Positions 1-12,330 of a DNA stretch of 64,000 bases are shown here, piece by piece (position 1 is the first letter of the stretch; every line of letters starts with the position of its first letter). This stretch comes from Pardosa pseudoannulata (Eukaryota > Arthropoda > Arachnida > Araneae > Lycosidae): assembly GCA_032207245.1 (NCBI GenBank), contig CM063502.1, positions 42,497,162-42,561,161 of the forward strand, written 5' to 3'. The translations under genes were made by a program, and so were the position numbers. Under the pieces are notes generated by a model that made no database searches, had not been told where the DNA came from, and was given only the letters and a program-made list of their open reading frames with translations.

Positions 1-3000
1 AAGCTTTGCATTAAAATATTTTTGTATCTAAAAAATTTACAGTTTCATTTTACCTTCGTAAAAATTTTGCATCATTCCACTACAGTCAAAATAATCAACT
101 TTAATCTAAATAAAATATCAAACCCCATTTTTATCCGGGCAAAACCGAGTACTTCAGCTAGTATGTAATATATGTCGAAGATTTATTTTCTGGTAATGTC
201 ACACAATTGTACAATCCTCTTATTTTATAAATTTCAATATTTTTAATTTATTATTACAGAAATATATCAGTCCCAAAACTCCTATATCTGTCAGCTAATG
301 CACCTGTGTTAATATACTTGTTTATTAAGGTACAATTTATTTCACGGCCTCATAGTAAATACTTATGATTTCATTTCGTCATATTTTATGGAACTGACTA
401 CTGTCAGTACTAAAATACGACTTGCAAGATAAACCAAACTCAACATAATTTTAAAGATTTGTTTCAAATTTTTTTTTAATTTTCCTCTGTTTTATTACTC
501 TGTTTTTATTTACTCTGTTTATTTGTATACTGTATTGCAAAATTAAGTGACATTTTCTTAAATCAATTATTTATATACTGCTTCAATTATTCCAATGTAA
601 CGGTATTTATGTGTTTGAATTCTTTGAATCTTATTAAAATAATCTATAAGAATTGTTTTTAATTTTTCCCAGCAAATTTTCTGCACTTAATTTAGTATCA
701 AAAGTCATCATCTATTGGTTATTTACGTTGTATAATAAAAAGAATCTCATAGCCTTTTACCATTTTACGAAATGAGAGACTATTATAAAATAACTCATAA
801 TAATTTCTATAAAATTTTATTAAAATTAATAAAAAGCAACTCTTATTCTATCTTAATTTTTTCAATTCTTGCACTTACTGAGTCAGTTACATATTCTAAA
901 ATTGAACTTCTTTTCAAAATCTGTCAGTTATTTAAAATTAGCTTATAAAATAAATGAAAATATTATTAATTGAATAGTCTCAAAATTTTAATTTCAGAAA
1001 GTTATAAATCAGTTTGGGAATGTATCAAATTGAAATAAATTTTCTAATTAATTCCTGAAGGCCTCACTAAAACTAGCTAGTACATACCTTAAAAAAAAAG
1101 ATAGATTAAAATTATCTTATGAAAAGAAAGTAAATATTATTATTTGAGTAATTCTACAATATGAATTTCAGAAAGTACTAAAACAGTTTGGGAATGTATC
1201 AACTTAAAATAAATGTACTTTATAATCCCTGAAGTCCTCTCTAAAATCTGCTACTACAGACTTTAAAATAGATTTTCATCGCATCATTAGCTTACAAAAC
1301 TCATTTAACTACAATAAAAATCGAATAAAATATGATGACATGGGTCTATGAGTAATAGAATTAAAATTTGATCGAAAGCCAAAAAACATTAGCATTTAGT
1401 TCTAAGCCGAAATACTAAGTACACTAAATTCATTTTTTATAGCTTTCCGTTCTGTACATTTAAGAGGATTTCACCCACTCTGTACACTGACACATTTTAT
1501 TGGAGTAATAGATTTTTAAAAAGCAGTGGATCGATTGACAGCATTATCGGATTCTATAACCTCTACATTTTCATTTTTTTGTTGTTCTATTTTTTTTTTT
1601 TTGTAAATGCTTTATAAATAGTTTGCAAAAGATAATATCAGCTATTTCATCTTGTTTTTAATGTTCCCCGTTTTACTTTGCAAAGAAGCAATAAATAAAC
1701 GCGTAAAAATTTTTCCTTTAAGTCTACTACGGGAAATATATTCATTCCTTTGAGCAATAAAAAAATTCTATGTCAGGAAATAAATTTTTATTTTTGTATA
1801 TTACATACTCGGAAAAAGATTTTTCAAAGGACGGAAGATGGAAGGAAGAGAGTGTTTTTTAAATCAAGTAGACTCATTTAAATATAAGAATAAATTTCTG
1901 GCATTATATCTTAAAAGTAGCTTACATTAGATGTAATCTGTATGCTATCAAAAGTACTTAATTGTTAGCATCTGTTTCATTTTGTAAGAGAGTAACAAAT
2001 AAAACCTTACATAAAAAAATGCATTTTTATTAACCCATTTTTAACGATAAAAATCGTTACAAATGATGCTTTTAATAATAGAACCACGGGAAAGAAATTG
2101 AAGAATAAAGGCATATATTAACACGAATATCGACTGGTACAAACTGTAAAGTTAAGCTGCAGTAAATCAGCGATTTCAAACTTGTATACACGTTTTTAAT
2201 GGTTAACTTTATTCAATAATCGCTAGGCAACTCCTATGTCTCTTAAAATAATACGCGAAAGCTGACAATTAATCCTCTTAAAGGGGATGAAATAAAAATT
2301 TTGTTAAAGTCCTTGATAAATTACATGAAGGAAAATTTATTTCACACCTCTAATTAATCTGTCAGCCTGTTTTCGTATCAGTGTGATATTTTATAAGCTT
2401 TTTCACAACTAATTAGAAAATAAGAAATACTTATATAAATTATGGACAGTACTAAGAGTGCTAACACCTGAGAAGGGATGATAATCGAACTTGTTTAGAA
2501 GTTTCAGAAAGTTGTTAAAATGAAGGTAATATCAATTGGGTTTACCAAAACATCTATTTATTTTTAGTTAAAATACTAGCATGGATATGTGTGATCTCTT
2601 AAAAAATAGATACAAGTATGATTCATGAAGGGGGTTTTAAATGTAATGCCTTTTCCCCTCAGTAGCTTGCTGCTAATCGAAAACTAATTGAATTCGTCAT
2701 ATCTTCCGAATTAAATTTACGAAAACTTCAAGACTAATGTGTCTTTTTTTAGAATTAACAACTCCATCATTTATTTTGAATTTTCTTTTTTCATTTAAGT
2801 CGTATGTTGCTGACTGGCATGATTCAGTAAAATGAAAAAAAATTATTCATTTCATAGTACGTTGCTAGCGTGTATTATATTTCTTTAAGGATTTAAAAAA
2901 ATACTTTCTAGAGAAAAAAAATTCTAAGGTACTGCTTGTGAATTAGTTTTTCAGCGTTAAATGGAATATTGAAGCAGCATGAACTTACATTCTTTCCTTT

Positions 3001-4494
3001 TAGTTTGTATTCAAAATTAAAAAGTTAGATAAACATACATTTATTCCATTTTATTGGATCTACTTTTAGAACGTATATATTGAAAAGGTACGTAAAGAAT
3101 TGTGTATAAGAAGAAACTTATTAAATGTTCCAAAGAAAATTATCTTCCAGGGAGACGTTTTCCACTCAAACACTGAAGTGTACAATTTCATTTTATTAGG
3201 CACGATGGTAAAATGTTATGTTAGAATTTCAAATTTTCTACTGTTCAGTTTCCATTAATTTCATTTTAAATTAAATTTTTGATGAAAATTTATGATATGA
3301 GGATATTGAAGTATCGTAGTGAATTCTAATGTTTAAATGTTTTTGTGTTTAAAAATCGGAATGTTTCTTTTCATTTATTTAAAAGTATTGAAAGCTTTGT
3401 TTTTCAGTCAGAACAAAAGAAATCGGTTTTATTAATTTATTTTTATTAAAAAAATTATAATAATAAAGTTAAAAATTTTGTATTCATATTATTTTAATTC
3501 ATATACTATATATTAGCGTACTTAAAGAAATAAAAATGTGACCAAGAATGAGTTTATTTTTCAAGAATATATTGCCAGTTTGGTCCAGATAAACCCATCA
3601 TTACACATCAGACTAAGAGAATGTTACTTGAAGCTACTGGTGTTCCTAGAAGGCTTACAATTTAAGACATCTGACACCATGAAGACATGCCTAATGTCTT
3701 AACATGAGGAAATCGAGAGACCATAAATATGCACATAATTACTAGTCTAAGAACCCTCAAATGCTTGTAAATAGTTATCTCGGAACACGATATCAGATAA
3801 ACGTCAAGACGTTGAAAGAAATGTTTATTGATTTATAGACTAGATACCATATTGGTAAAAACTTTCTCAAGAAATATAATTGTAAAATCTAAAAGCGCTT
3901 AAAATTTCAAATCATTCTTGAAAACTTAATTAGAGGAAGAAATTTAGACTGGTAAAAATATGATTGTTGAAAAACAAGAACGCTTAAAATGTTAAAATGC
4001 AATAATATAAAAGCATGTGAGGAAAATTTACCTGTAATATTTATTTATTATGCGTTTCTTTATATATTCACTTGTATTGATTTTCTAATACGTTATTCTC
4101 ATGCATTGATCTCAAAAATAAATTGTACTTTTTACATTTTTCTCATTCTAACAATCTAGTCTCAACCGCACTGATTATTTAAATTGAATTTTCTTTTATA
4201 GTAAACTAACATTATTGATATTGTTAGTGTCAACACTAGTTTTATAATCAACAATTATTAGCATTTATTTTCCTAAAACAGCGATTTTAAGTAACCTAAA
4301 TTCTAGAGTAGTTTTTAAGAATTAGTTTACAACTTTTTTTTTATCCTGAAAGTATTAATTTATCCAATAAGACTTCCTACTTTTAAAATTTGTATTGTTT
4401 ATTATATTATTGCTCTGGTAATAATTCAATAATTAGAAATTCATATGCTATTTTAAAAGCAAAATTATTTTCTGTTAATTCTGTTAAAATGTAC
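1..4494. other. AT-rich non-coding stretch, probably intron
   Basis: No exon could be supported. The region is AT-rich with many homopolymer runs and stops in all frames. If the exon at 5551-5781 belongs to a gene entering from the left, this is part of its last intron. It contains one tandem duplication, listed separately. A stretch at 3534-3706 stays open in more than one frame but has no splice sites or homology that I can defend. Confidence 0.5.
991..1262. repeat. Two-copy degenerate tandem duplication, ~174 bp period
   Basis: A segment beginning with atttcagaaagt recurs about 174 bp later (starts near 991 and 1165). Shared blocks include agtttgggaatgtatcaa and cctgaagxcctc. The copies have diverged by scattered substitutions. 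I see no coding content. Confidence 0.7.
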
Positions 4495-5550
4495 AAATGT
4501 CCTTTTTAAATTTGAGCTTTCTAAAGGGAATTTTATTTTGTAGTTTTCTAAAAATTTTTGCATTTTTTTGTAATAATTGAAAACCATTACTCTGGTTTGT
4601 GGTTTCTTCTTGTTATAATAGAAATTAGAAATCATCCCTCAAATTGAATTGGAAAAGTTCATTGATGGGATAACTATTCATAGAAACAAAATAATATAAG
4701 AGCTATTACTTTTTACCATGAAAAGAAAATGTCCAAATGTTCTTTTTAAATTTGAGCTTTTTAAAGTGAATTTTATTTTGTCGTTCTCTAAAATTGTTTG
4801 TATTTTTTTTTTTTTTTGTAATAATTGAAAACTATTGCTCTGTTTTGTGGTTTCTTTCTTGTTATAATAGAAATTAGAAATCATCACTCAAATTGAATTG
4901 AAAAAGTTCATTGATGGCGTAACTATTAATAGAAAAAATAATGTAAGAGCTATTACTTTTTACCATGAAAAAAATGTCTAAATGTCCTTTTTAAATTTGA
5001 GCCTTCTAAAATGAATTTTATTTTATCGTTCTCTAAAATTGTTTGTATTTTTTGTAATAATTGAAAACTATTGCTGTTTTATCGTTTCTTCTTGTTATAA
5101 TAGAAATTAGAAATCATCTCTCAATTTGAATTGAAAAAGTTCATTGATGGCGTAACTATTAATAGAAAATATAATATAAGAGTTATTACTTTTTACCATG
5201 AAAAGAAAATGTCCAAATGTCTTTTTTAAATTTGAGCCTTCTAAAGTGAATTTTATTTTGTTGTTCTCTAAAATTGTTTGTATTTTTTTTTTTTTTTTTT
5301 ATTTTATTATTGAAAACTATTGCTCTGTTTTGTGGATTCATGTTATAATAGAAATTAGAAATCATCTCTCAAATTGAATTGAAAAAAATTCATTAATGGC
5401 ATAACTATTCATAGAAAAAAATAATATAAGAGTTATTACTTTTTACCATGAAAAGAAAATGTCCAAATGTCTTTTTTAAATTTGAGCCTTCTAAAGTGAA
5501 TTTTATTTTGTTGTTCTCTAAAATTGTTTGTATTTTTTTTTTTTTTTTAG
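4495..5550. repeat. Tandem repeat, ~240 bp unit, 4.4 copies, ending at a splice acceptor
   Basis: Copies start near 4495, 4735, 4980, 5215 and 5465, each at aaatgtycttttttaaatttg; spacings are 240, 245, 235 and 250 bp. Each unit has a run of 9-20 T, then taataattgaaaac, a cttgttataatagaaatt block and ttactttttaccatgaaaa. The fifth copy stops inside its T run, and the next bases are the AG of the 3' splice site at 5549-5550. Copy-to-copy variation is mainly T-run length and point changes. Confidence 0.9.
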
Positions 5551-5781
5551 AGAGTATCTGAAGCAGAAGTGGAGATCGCTTCATCAGTGGGAGCGGTTAT
5601 GTACGGTTTGAAAGATCGAGCCGACTTGCCCTGTGATCCCCAACCTTTCAGTTCGAGGGATCCGTGCCCTCCCCAAATAACGCTCACAACATTTCAGTCT
5701 AAATCAGAGCTCCCTATTCGCCACACCATCATCGGTCCTAAACTGGAAACTGTAATAAATGGACACGGAGAAGATAGCTGA
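5551..5781 (+). CDS. Terminal coding exon of an unrecognised protein
   Basis: A 231 bp stretch, clearly richer in GC than its surroundings, follows a long T tract ending in AG (5549-5550) and reads through 76 codons to TGA at 5779-5781. An in-frame TAG overlaps the acceptor, so the frame opens only at the exon. The peptide starts RVSEAEVEIASSVGAVMYG and ends HTIIGPKLETVINGHGEDS. It is hydrophilic and proline-rich in the middle (CDPQPF, DPCPPQ) with no membrane segment and no domain I recognise; it looks like a C-terminal tail. The codon bias and position directly after a polypyrimidine tract support a real last exon. The rest of the gene should lie left of the window, unless an exon in 1-4494 was missed. 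The phase of the first codon is inferred from the open frame only. Confidence 0.6.
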   Translation, partial: RVSEAEVEIASSVGAVMYGLKDRADLPCDPQPFSSRDPCPPQITLTTFQSKSELPIRHTIIGPKLETVINGHGEDS

Positions 5782-8700
5782 AACGTGCAAGCATCTGTAA
5801 AGTGTCTTTACAGTACCGCTCATTGGTGTTTGAATATATCTGCGCTCTTCATAGCCAATATATTCGACATAAGTATTGTTCTGGGTGTATAGTAATACAC
5901 TGCTAAATATCTTCTGGAACTACAACGCTTTCTAAGCTCATAAGATATATTGAAAGCCACCTGAGGATTATATCTGTGCATTCGTGTGATTAATAATATT
6001 TTTAACACAATACATTCGTGACGTTATTCACGCAAACAAGTTAACGAAGTGAATGCGCATTGATTAAGACATTAAAGAATTTTTTCTAAGTGACACATTT
6101 CTTTTGACTAAATGAGTATACCTTTTAAACGCTTACATATGCATAAACAGGAGTTTAAGTTTTTTGCCTATGAGACGATTTCTACGGTACCAATACTGTA
6201 TTATCCATTGTTATTGTTTCATTTCACTTTTTAGAAACTGAAGACTTTGTATATCTTCAAATATTGGTGCTTGTTGTAATAGTTGTTACGTATACAGGGG
6301 ATTTCTTGAATTTTATACTCACATTCAAAGTATAAAGATTTCAGAAAGTAAACAAAACTATAAATATGAATCAAATGAAAATACTTAAAGGTCTCTTTAA
6401 TTTCACTTATTTATTAATGAGCTTCTGTAATGATTGCATTTCTAATTTACAGTAAAGATGATGCTTAAATTCTATAAATATCGATGCTCAAGAATGTAAA
6501 TTCTTTATTTGTATTTTCATGCATGTTTTTTACTGACATAAGCATCATCAGTCATATGGCAAATTGTTTCTCAGTGTACAACAGGCATATAAAAGTGTAT
6601 TTTTGCATTAAATCTGTGTGAATTACTTTTAAAAAATCTATAAATGTATATAAAAATTTAAAATCGGCTGTATCTCTTCAATTCATTTTTAAATACCGAA
6701 AAAAAATGGATAGCAGAATTTATTTTGATCTGTATTTAATTATGATACAAATTACATGTTGGCGATATATTTCAAATGATATATTCCAATTAAAACAGTT
6801 TGAACTTTTATGTGAATATCCCTTGAAATGGTCTAAAAAGTGTTGCTTATATCTTCAAATATTACTAATTGTATAAAGAAAAAACTATGCAAAAAAGAGT
6901 ATGTTCTAAAATTTCTATATCTACCACTGTCGATATCAAAGCAATTGTAATCTACGCAATTATAAAATTTTTGTCTTGACCACAAATAGAAATGAATGCA
7001 GTCTAAGTGGAAAATAAAAGAAAAATAAAAGAAAAAAAAGTTCTAAAGGCAGCTATGAAAAATCATTGATACAGAAAATTTTTATCTCTGTTGTAATGAA
7101 GTTGTACAGTACAGAGTTGTGATTTCCCTAGAAAATTATGAAACATTTTTTCAGAACCGTCATAAGTTAAATTCATTTCAAGCATTTCCATTAGATTAAT
7201 GTTTTCAAGTTATATATATGTATTAAGAAACTCATCAAAAGGACTTAACTTACTTATAAGTAATATTATAGATAAAGACGATAGACAAAACTGAAAACGA
7301 AGTTTTTTATGCTAAATTCAAATTGAAATTTCAGTTTAAAAGATTTTATTTCATAAATCAGAAAATAAATCTATTTACATAATGTTCTTTGTTAGATTCT
7401 TTACTTTTTCAATTCCACTTTGTGAGTGTGTAAATGTTATATTTTCAGGTATTCCGATTTTTATAATGCTTACATTCAAATAGATCTTTTATGTTATAAA
7501 TCCACAACCAAAATTAAACAAATTTATAAAGATTATTTTCTACGTTTTCTTCCTTCACTTAAAAATGTCTCTAGTTCTCAAAATAAACAACATAACAGGA
7601 ATTTGAATTTCCAGTCTCTTCTTTGTTTTTTCTATTTTGTTTTTGAGAGAGTTCTTTTTTACTAATTATAAAACGCAATTAACATTCTATTTCTTATATT
7701 TGCATGTTATAAAAAAATGGATTGAACCACTGAAGCACTGGTATCCTCAAAGCGACATAATTTATTTGATAATATACTAAAAGTGTTTTAAAATTATTGT
7801 AAATTCCGCATATCTCAGAATTTTAACGAATTTTTACTGTACTCTATGAAAGCGCAGCATGGTTTTCTTTCTTTTACTTTGTTCATTTAAAATCGATTTT
7901 TTAACTGCGTGAAATTTCTTTACTATTTTCGCAAATAAAACCTGAAATATTTTCCTAAAGTCTTTACTCTAGAAAAATACTTAGTATTTTTTTCTATCAT
8001 TATATCAAAGAAAAGAAAGATCAAAAGCTATCTTCTTTTTAAAAATCTTAAAAGAATATTGTTGATTTAACTCAATACTATCAAGATAAAGTACATTTTT
8101 TTCTAAAATAATTATATTTTGCTGCATTTGAAATTGTAATCAAATATAATTAATTAATCCTGCATTAAATTTGCTTTTAAAATATAATTTTGATTGAGTT
8201 ATAGCATTTTAGTCATTCTTTACAAAAAAAAAAAAAAATATTACAGATGCACAACTATTTTTTAATTTAAAATAATTGATCATGTTAATTATACAAAAAA
8301 TAAACTATTATAGTGCAACAAAATTAGTTTTGATTTTCCTATTAATAATTTAAACATATAAACAAAACTACAGTTTGTCTCAAAATTTTCACTTGTTTTT
8401 TAGAATCGAGTGCAATGATTGAAATGATTACAGCATATTTTCTAGGTAAATGTGGTTACTACTTTTCTATCAGAACATATGTACTTTTATTCCCTAAATG
8501 ACTAATAGCTTTGTTAAATATTTACAGAGAGTATATGCTAAAAATGACAGTCTGTTTTTCCATGTACATATTTTCGTATTTAAAATGTCATTTTTATTTT
8601 GGCACTTAATAACAGACCAAAAATTATCTGATATTCATTGGATTAGAGCGAGGAGGTAAATTGCCATGTGTTTTAAACTGAAGAGTTCTTCTTTTTATTC

Positions 8701-8867
8701 GCTTAATAACTTCTATTCTTATGAGCAAACTATACACTAAATTTAAAATCACTGCTACAGCAATTGTTTGCTAATGTTTCTGTGCAGTTTTCTAAGACAA
8801 GTTTTTTTTTAGTTTGTCTCAAATTTATCTGATCTAATATAAGAAACCTATGAAAATCACAGTTTAG
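5782..8867. other. AT-rich non-coding stretch
   Basis: Its first part is presumably the 3' UTR of the exon ending at 5781, but no canonical AATAAA was found close to the stop, so the transcript end cannot be placed. The remainder is AT-rich with no supported gene, repeat unit or element boundary. Confidence 0.5.
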
Positions 8868-9372
8868 AATACACAGAAATACACAGTTTATTACAATCTG
8901 CTTGGGACAATAGTAAATTTTCAGGCAAACTTTCAAAATTAGTTACAATATTCCACAACAGATGGCGCTGCAATCTGGAAAAATGTAAACTACGATATTT
9001 TCCAAGTATCCACCAGGTTCAGCAATAATATGGCGTATTCTCAGAACGAAATTATCAGAAACCCGCGTAAACGTCTCAGGCGGGATGGCTTCACATGCAG
9101 AACAGATGTACTGCTCCAATTATTCAATTGTTTCTGGATAGTTGCGGTACACCTGCTCTTTTAAAAGTCCCCACAGAATAATATCATAGTTTAGATTTTC
9201 CAGACTACAGCGCCATCTGACGTGGAATATTGTAACTAATTTTGAAAGTTTGTCTGCCTGAAAATTTACTATTGTCCCAAGCAGATTGCAATAAACTGTG
9301 TATTTCTATTACTGTCCGTTTAGTTTTTATTGATTTTTCAATTATACCGGTCATTTTTGAAACACCTTGTAT
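8868..9372 (-). mobile_element. IS630/mariner-type transposon remnant with ~110 bp inverted arms
   Basis: Two arms of about 110 bp (8868-8978 and 9200-9310) are near-perfect reverse complements; both include ctgcttgggacaatagtaaa and agatggcgctg. The right end continues to a mariner-like terminus that reads, on the - strand, aaggtgtttcaaaaatgacc. Between the arms the - strand encodes a decayed transposase C-terminus with LWGLLKEQVYRNYPETIE, one stop, then ETFTRVSDNFVLRIRHII, matching the end of the DDE domain in IS630/Tc1/mariner proteins. The N-terminus and first catalytic residues are gone. The long inverted arms are copies of subterminal sequence, so this is a rearranged, non-autonomous derivative. 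Confidence 0.7.
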
Positions 9373-9400
9373 ATATAACGAGAGAGAGAGACACATATAA

Positions 9401-9607
9401 ATATTATTCCGTAACTTACATTCATTCACTAAACCAAAACACGATATAGAGAAGCTGGGACCTTCCATGTGGAGTGATGTAGATTACAAGTACTTAGGCT
9501 ACTCCACGTGGCAGACATCCCTCGAAGTGTCCCGGCAAGCAAATGTTGTAGCAGTTGCGTACGAGCAATTACAGGAGAATAAAGTCTTTAAGAAGTCGAT
9601 GTTCTAG
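9401..9607 (+). CDS. Possible coding exon or small ORF, unrecognised
   Basis: An open frame runs from after a stop at 9398 to TAG at 9605-9607, in a patch with clearly more GC than its flanks. From the first ATG (9467) it encodes 46 residues starting MWSDVDYKYLGYSTWQTS and ending QENKVFKKSMF. Composition and codon choice look protein-like. An acceptor-like atatag lies just upstream (near 9443-9448), so it could be a terminal exon. It abuts the transposon remnant ending near 9372 and could instead be part of a mobile element. No family is recognised and no partner exon was found. Confidence 0.2.
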   Translation: MLFRNLHSFTKPKHDIEKLGPSMWSDVDYKYLGYSTWQTSLEVSRQANVVAVAYEQLQENKVFKKSMF

Positions 9608-10884
9608 AGGACATCGTGACTTTGACGGAGGAATTAGATTGAGTAGCGAGTAACTCGTGGATTTAAAATATGCTTAGAATAATATGCAAGAGTTAATTCT
9701 GATCACACAACCACTAGACTTTTAACCAACCTGGTGTAAAAGAGAAGAAATTTTATAGGTCTACAAACATAACTTTGTATTATAATCTCACCGTTCAAAG
9801 TCATTGCAACTAGCCCACCCATGCGATTTCCCTGTGTCTTGGCGTGGTAAAAATAAAGAACCTTAAAACTTTGCTTATAATCCTAGAGTCTAAAAGCTGT
9901 TAACTTACATGTTTTGCGATGAAATCTATAGTAAATTTCAAGAGTATAGAGATTCTCAATCAAATCATTTCTAGAACACCAAAAGAAAACTTTGAAATAC
10001 CAAAAAACTTTATTCGTCCGGTGTCATAAATAGAATCAATGAGAACATTTACAGTATCAAAAAATTAGTGTTTGACTATAACAGATCAACATATAAAATA
10101 CATATTAGCTTAAATATTCATGTTGGCAATTAGTATCCCTTCTTGAAGTCTAAGGACAATGTATAGAATATTTGTTACAACATCTATGCAGACAATAATA
10201 ATATTTTTAATATGCATTTATATTGAATATATAAAACACTTTACAATATTTGCATTTACAAGATCAAAACTCATAATACCGTTCCCATATTTTTATATAA
10301 AATTCTAATAATATTATGGTATGAATTTAAGTGCAATAAACTTTGATTTAAAAATCGAAGCTATCAAGCTTTTTTTTTTTTTTTTTTAGTTCTTTTAGTT
10401 TAAAATTTTTCTTTGGAAAAGTTGTTCTTTTTATTGATTTTCATGCTACAATCTTGACCCTTGGAAAATTCAAGTTGAAAAGATGAAAATTCCTATCAAT
10501 TAATATTGCTTGTATTACTTCAAATATATTTTAGAGGAAATACTTTGCAATAAATCTATTTTCGGAAATATTCCAGGCAATGATAAAGCTGATTCCTTGC
10601 AAAAACAAGCTAAAATCCAAAAATCTGTTTTTTCATTATATTTTGTCTTTTCAATAGGCTCATTATAAAATAGAAAAGTCAATTCAGAAGATTGTTTTAG
10701 CCAAAAAAATGTGAAATCAACCTAGGAAAGTTCAGTTCTCTTCATCAATACCAAAGACAGCATCGCCTTGTGCATATAGTTAGTACATGTCTAGTCAAGG
10801 CATCCGCATCAAACCTGTACAACATAAAACCTGAGCATACAATTTATTTGAGGTTTTTATTAATAAAGAGCAACAATGAATTTT
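9608..10884. other. Non-coding stretch
   Basis: No supported gene. A T run of about 19 occurs at 10371-10389. The remainder is AT-rich sequence with no clear repeat boundary. Confidence 0.4.
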
Positions 10885-11455
10885 AAACATTTGATAAACA
10901 TTGTTGACCTACTGAATTCTATTGGCTTTATACCTAATAGTTTTTATTCTGATACTTCATGCTTCATAACATAAAAGTTGAGGGAGAATTTTGATTTTTC
11001 TCCTAGAAAATGTTGCATGTATTCCCTCTTTTGGAGAACAATACAAATTAAAGTTTTAAAAACAAGTTTTTCAAAAAAAAAATCAAAATTCTGAAATTTG
11101 GATCAAACAATAAATTTGATGAATTAACTAAAAAAAGGAAAAATATTATTACAATGGTATTCAAGATATAAACAATTCATAAACATTGTTGATCTACTAA
11201 ATTCTATTGGTTTTATTCCTGATAGCTGTTATTCTGATACTTCATAACAAAAAAGGTGCGAGAAAATTTTGATTTTTTTTCACCTAAAAATGTTGCATGT
11301 ATTCTCTATTTTGGATAACAATACAAATTAAAGTTTTAAAAACAAGTTTAAAAAATCAGAATTCTGAAATTTAGATCAAACAATATATTTGTTGAATTAA
11401 CTAAAAAAGTAAAAATTACTATTGCAATGGAATTCAAGATATAATTATTAAATAT
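10885..11455. repeat. Two-copy tandem duplication, ~285 bp period
   Basis: The block from aaacattgttga recurs 285 bp later (10896 and 11181). The two copies share ttattctgatacttcat, atgttgcatgtattc, aacaatacaaattaaagttt and attcaagatata. Point differences and small indels indicate an old duplication. No coding content is seen. Confidence 0.85.
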
Positions 11456-11548
11456 ACAAACAAAACTTTAAAAAAGATTACTTCACAATCAAGATCCAAA
11501 GTCGACTTTTACATAGTTTGTCACCAATATAAATTGAATGGAGCTTAC

Positions 11549-11718
11549 CTGACCAAATTATCTGACATTAGAACAGCAAAATTATCATTCCATCGGTACA
11601 ATCCAGAAGCAGAGTAATTAGTGAACCAGTAAATTTCTGTAAAGCGGGATGCTTTTAGTAACGTGTAATTTTCTACAGTCGGAGACAGGAATGATCGACA
11701 TTTCTTAAGCTTAATTAA
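11549..11718 (-). CDS. Candidate internal coding exon (cassette copy A)
   Basis: On the - strand a 170 bp segment is bounded by an acceptor (atattacag, AG at 11719-11720) and a strong donor (CAG|gtaagc, GT at 11547-11548). It stays open for 56 codons plus two bases. It begins LIKLKKCRSFLSP and continues through ASRFTEIYWFTNYSASG, YRWNDNF and VLMSDNLVR. Such a long open frame between good splice sites in AT-rich DNA is unlikely by chance. No family is recognised; the YRWN block is reminiscent of EPTP/EAR repeats but far too short to call. The exon and its upstream flank are duplicated in inverted orientation at 14.1-15.3 kb, where the frame is broken. Either it is an exon of a - strand gene whose other exons were not found, or the whole unit is an unclassified mobile element. 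Confidence 0.35.
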
Positions 11719-12330
11719 CTGTAATATTCAAAATATAAAATTATTTTCTTACAATGGGACAAGTACTCTTTTAATTATGTGATCACTAGGTTTCTAATCT
11801 AAAATATTTTACTACCGTAATATTTTCCAAAACAGTAAATAAGAAAAGGGTAACCGATATATTTACTTCAAGCTCACATTATTATAGTCTTATGGCGAGT
11901 ATATTATTAAACTAGAAAACAAGTTTTTGAAAATCAAACTATAATGTGTGAACTAGAAACACACATGAAAATTGCATGTGTTCAAATTTACACTAGTCTG
12001 TTTATTCTGTGGCCATACTAGAATGATAATATATTCTCCAAACATCAGCCGATGCAAATGTCTAAAAATAAATTCCTTTTTTTACTGATACCCCCGGTGA
12101 ATATTAGAAAATTGTTTACGCCTTGCTTCTTTAGAAACACATTAAATCAGTAAAACAAATAAAAATATTTTTGCTTTCCTACAGAAAAATTAGTTTAGAG
12201 TTTTTAAAAGATGAAAAGTAAATATTTGATTAAAAAGCCTTGAATATCATGAAAAATAGGAAAAAATATTAAAATCGAATAAGATGTAGTTTACTACACT
12301 AAAATAAATGTTTATAATAAAATCTTCCAT
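11549..12330 (-). repeat. Left arm of a large imperfect inverted duplication
   Basis: Read on the - strand, this segment aligns with the + strand at about 13880-15270. Shared anchors, in order: ttttcatgatattcaa, taatattcnccgg, agtaaaaaagnaattta, ttcacacattata, agtttaataatatact, ggaaaatnttacggta, gtaagaaaataatttta (11736-11752 against 15063-15079) and gaaatgtcga. The match crosses the acceptor and the whole exon-like segment 11549-11718. The right arm is longer because a 290 bp part of it is triplicated. Confidence 0.75.

Noticed and set aside
3534..3706. A stretch open in two + frames, one reading FGPDKPIITHQTKRM then LLEATGVPRRLTI
   Set aside because: Protein-like wording but no convincing acceptor, no homology, and another frame is open over the same bases; not enough to call an exon.
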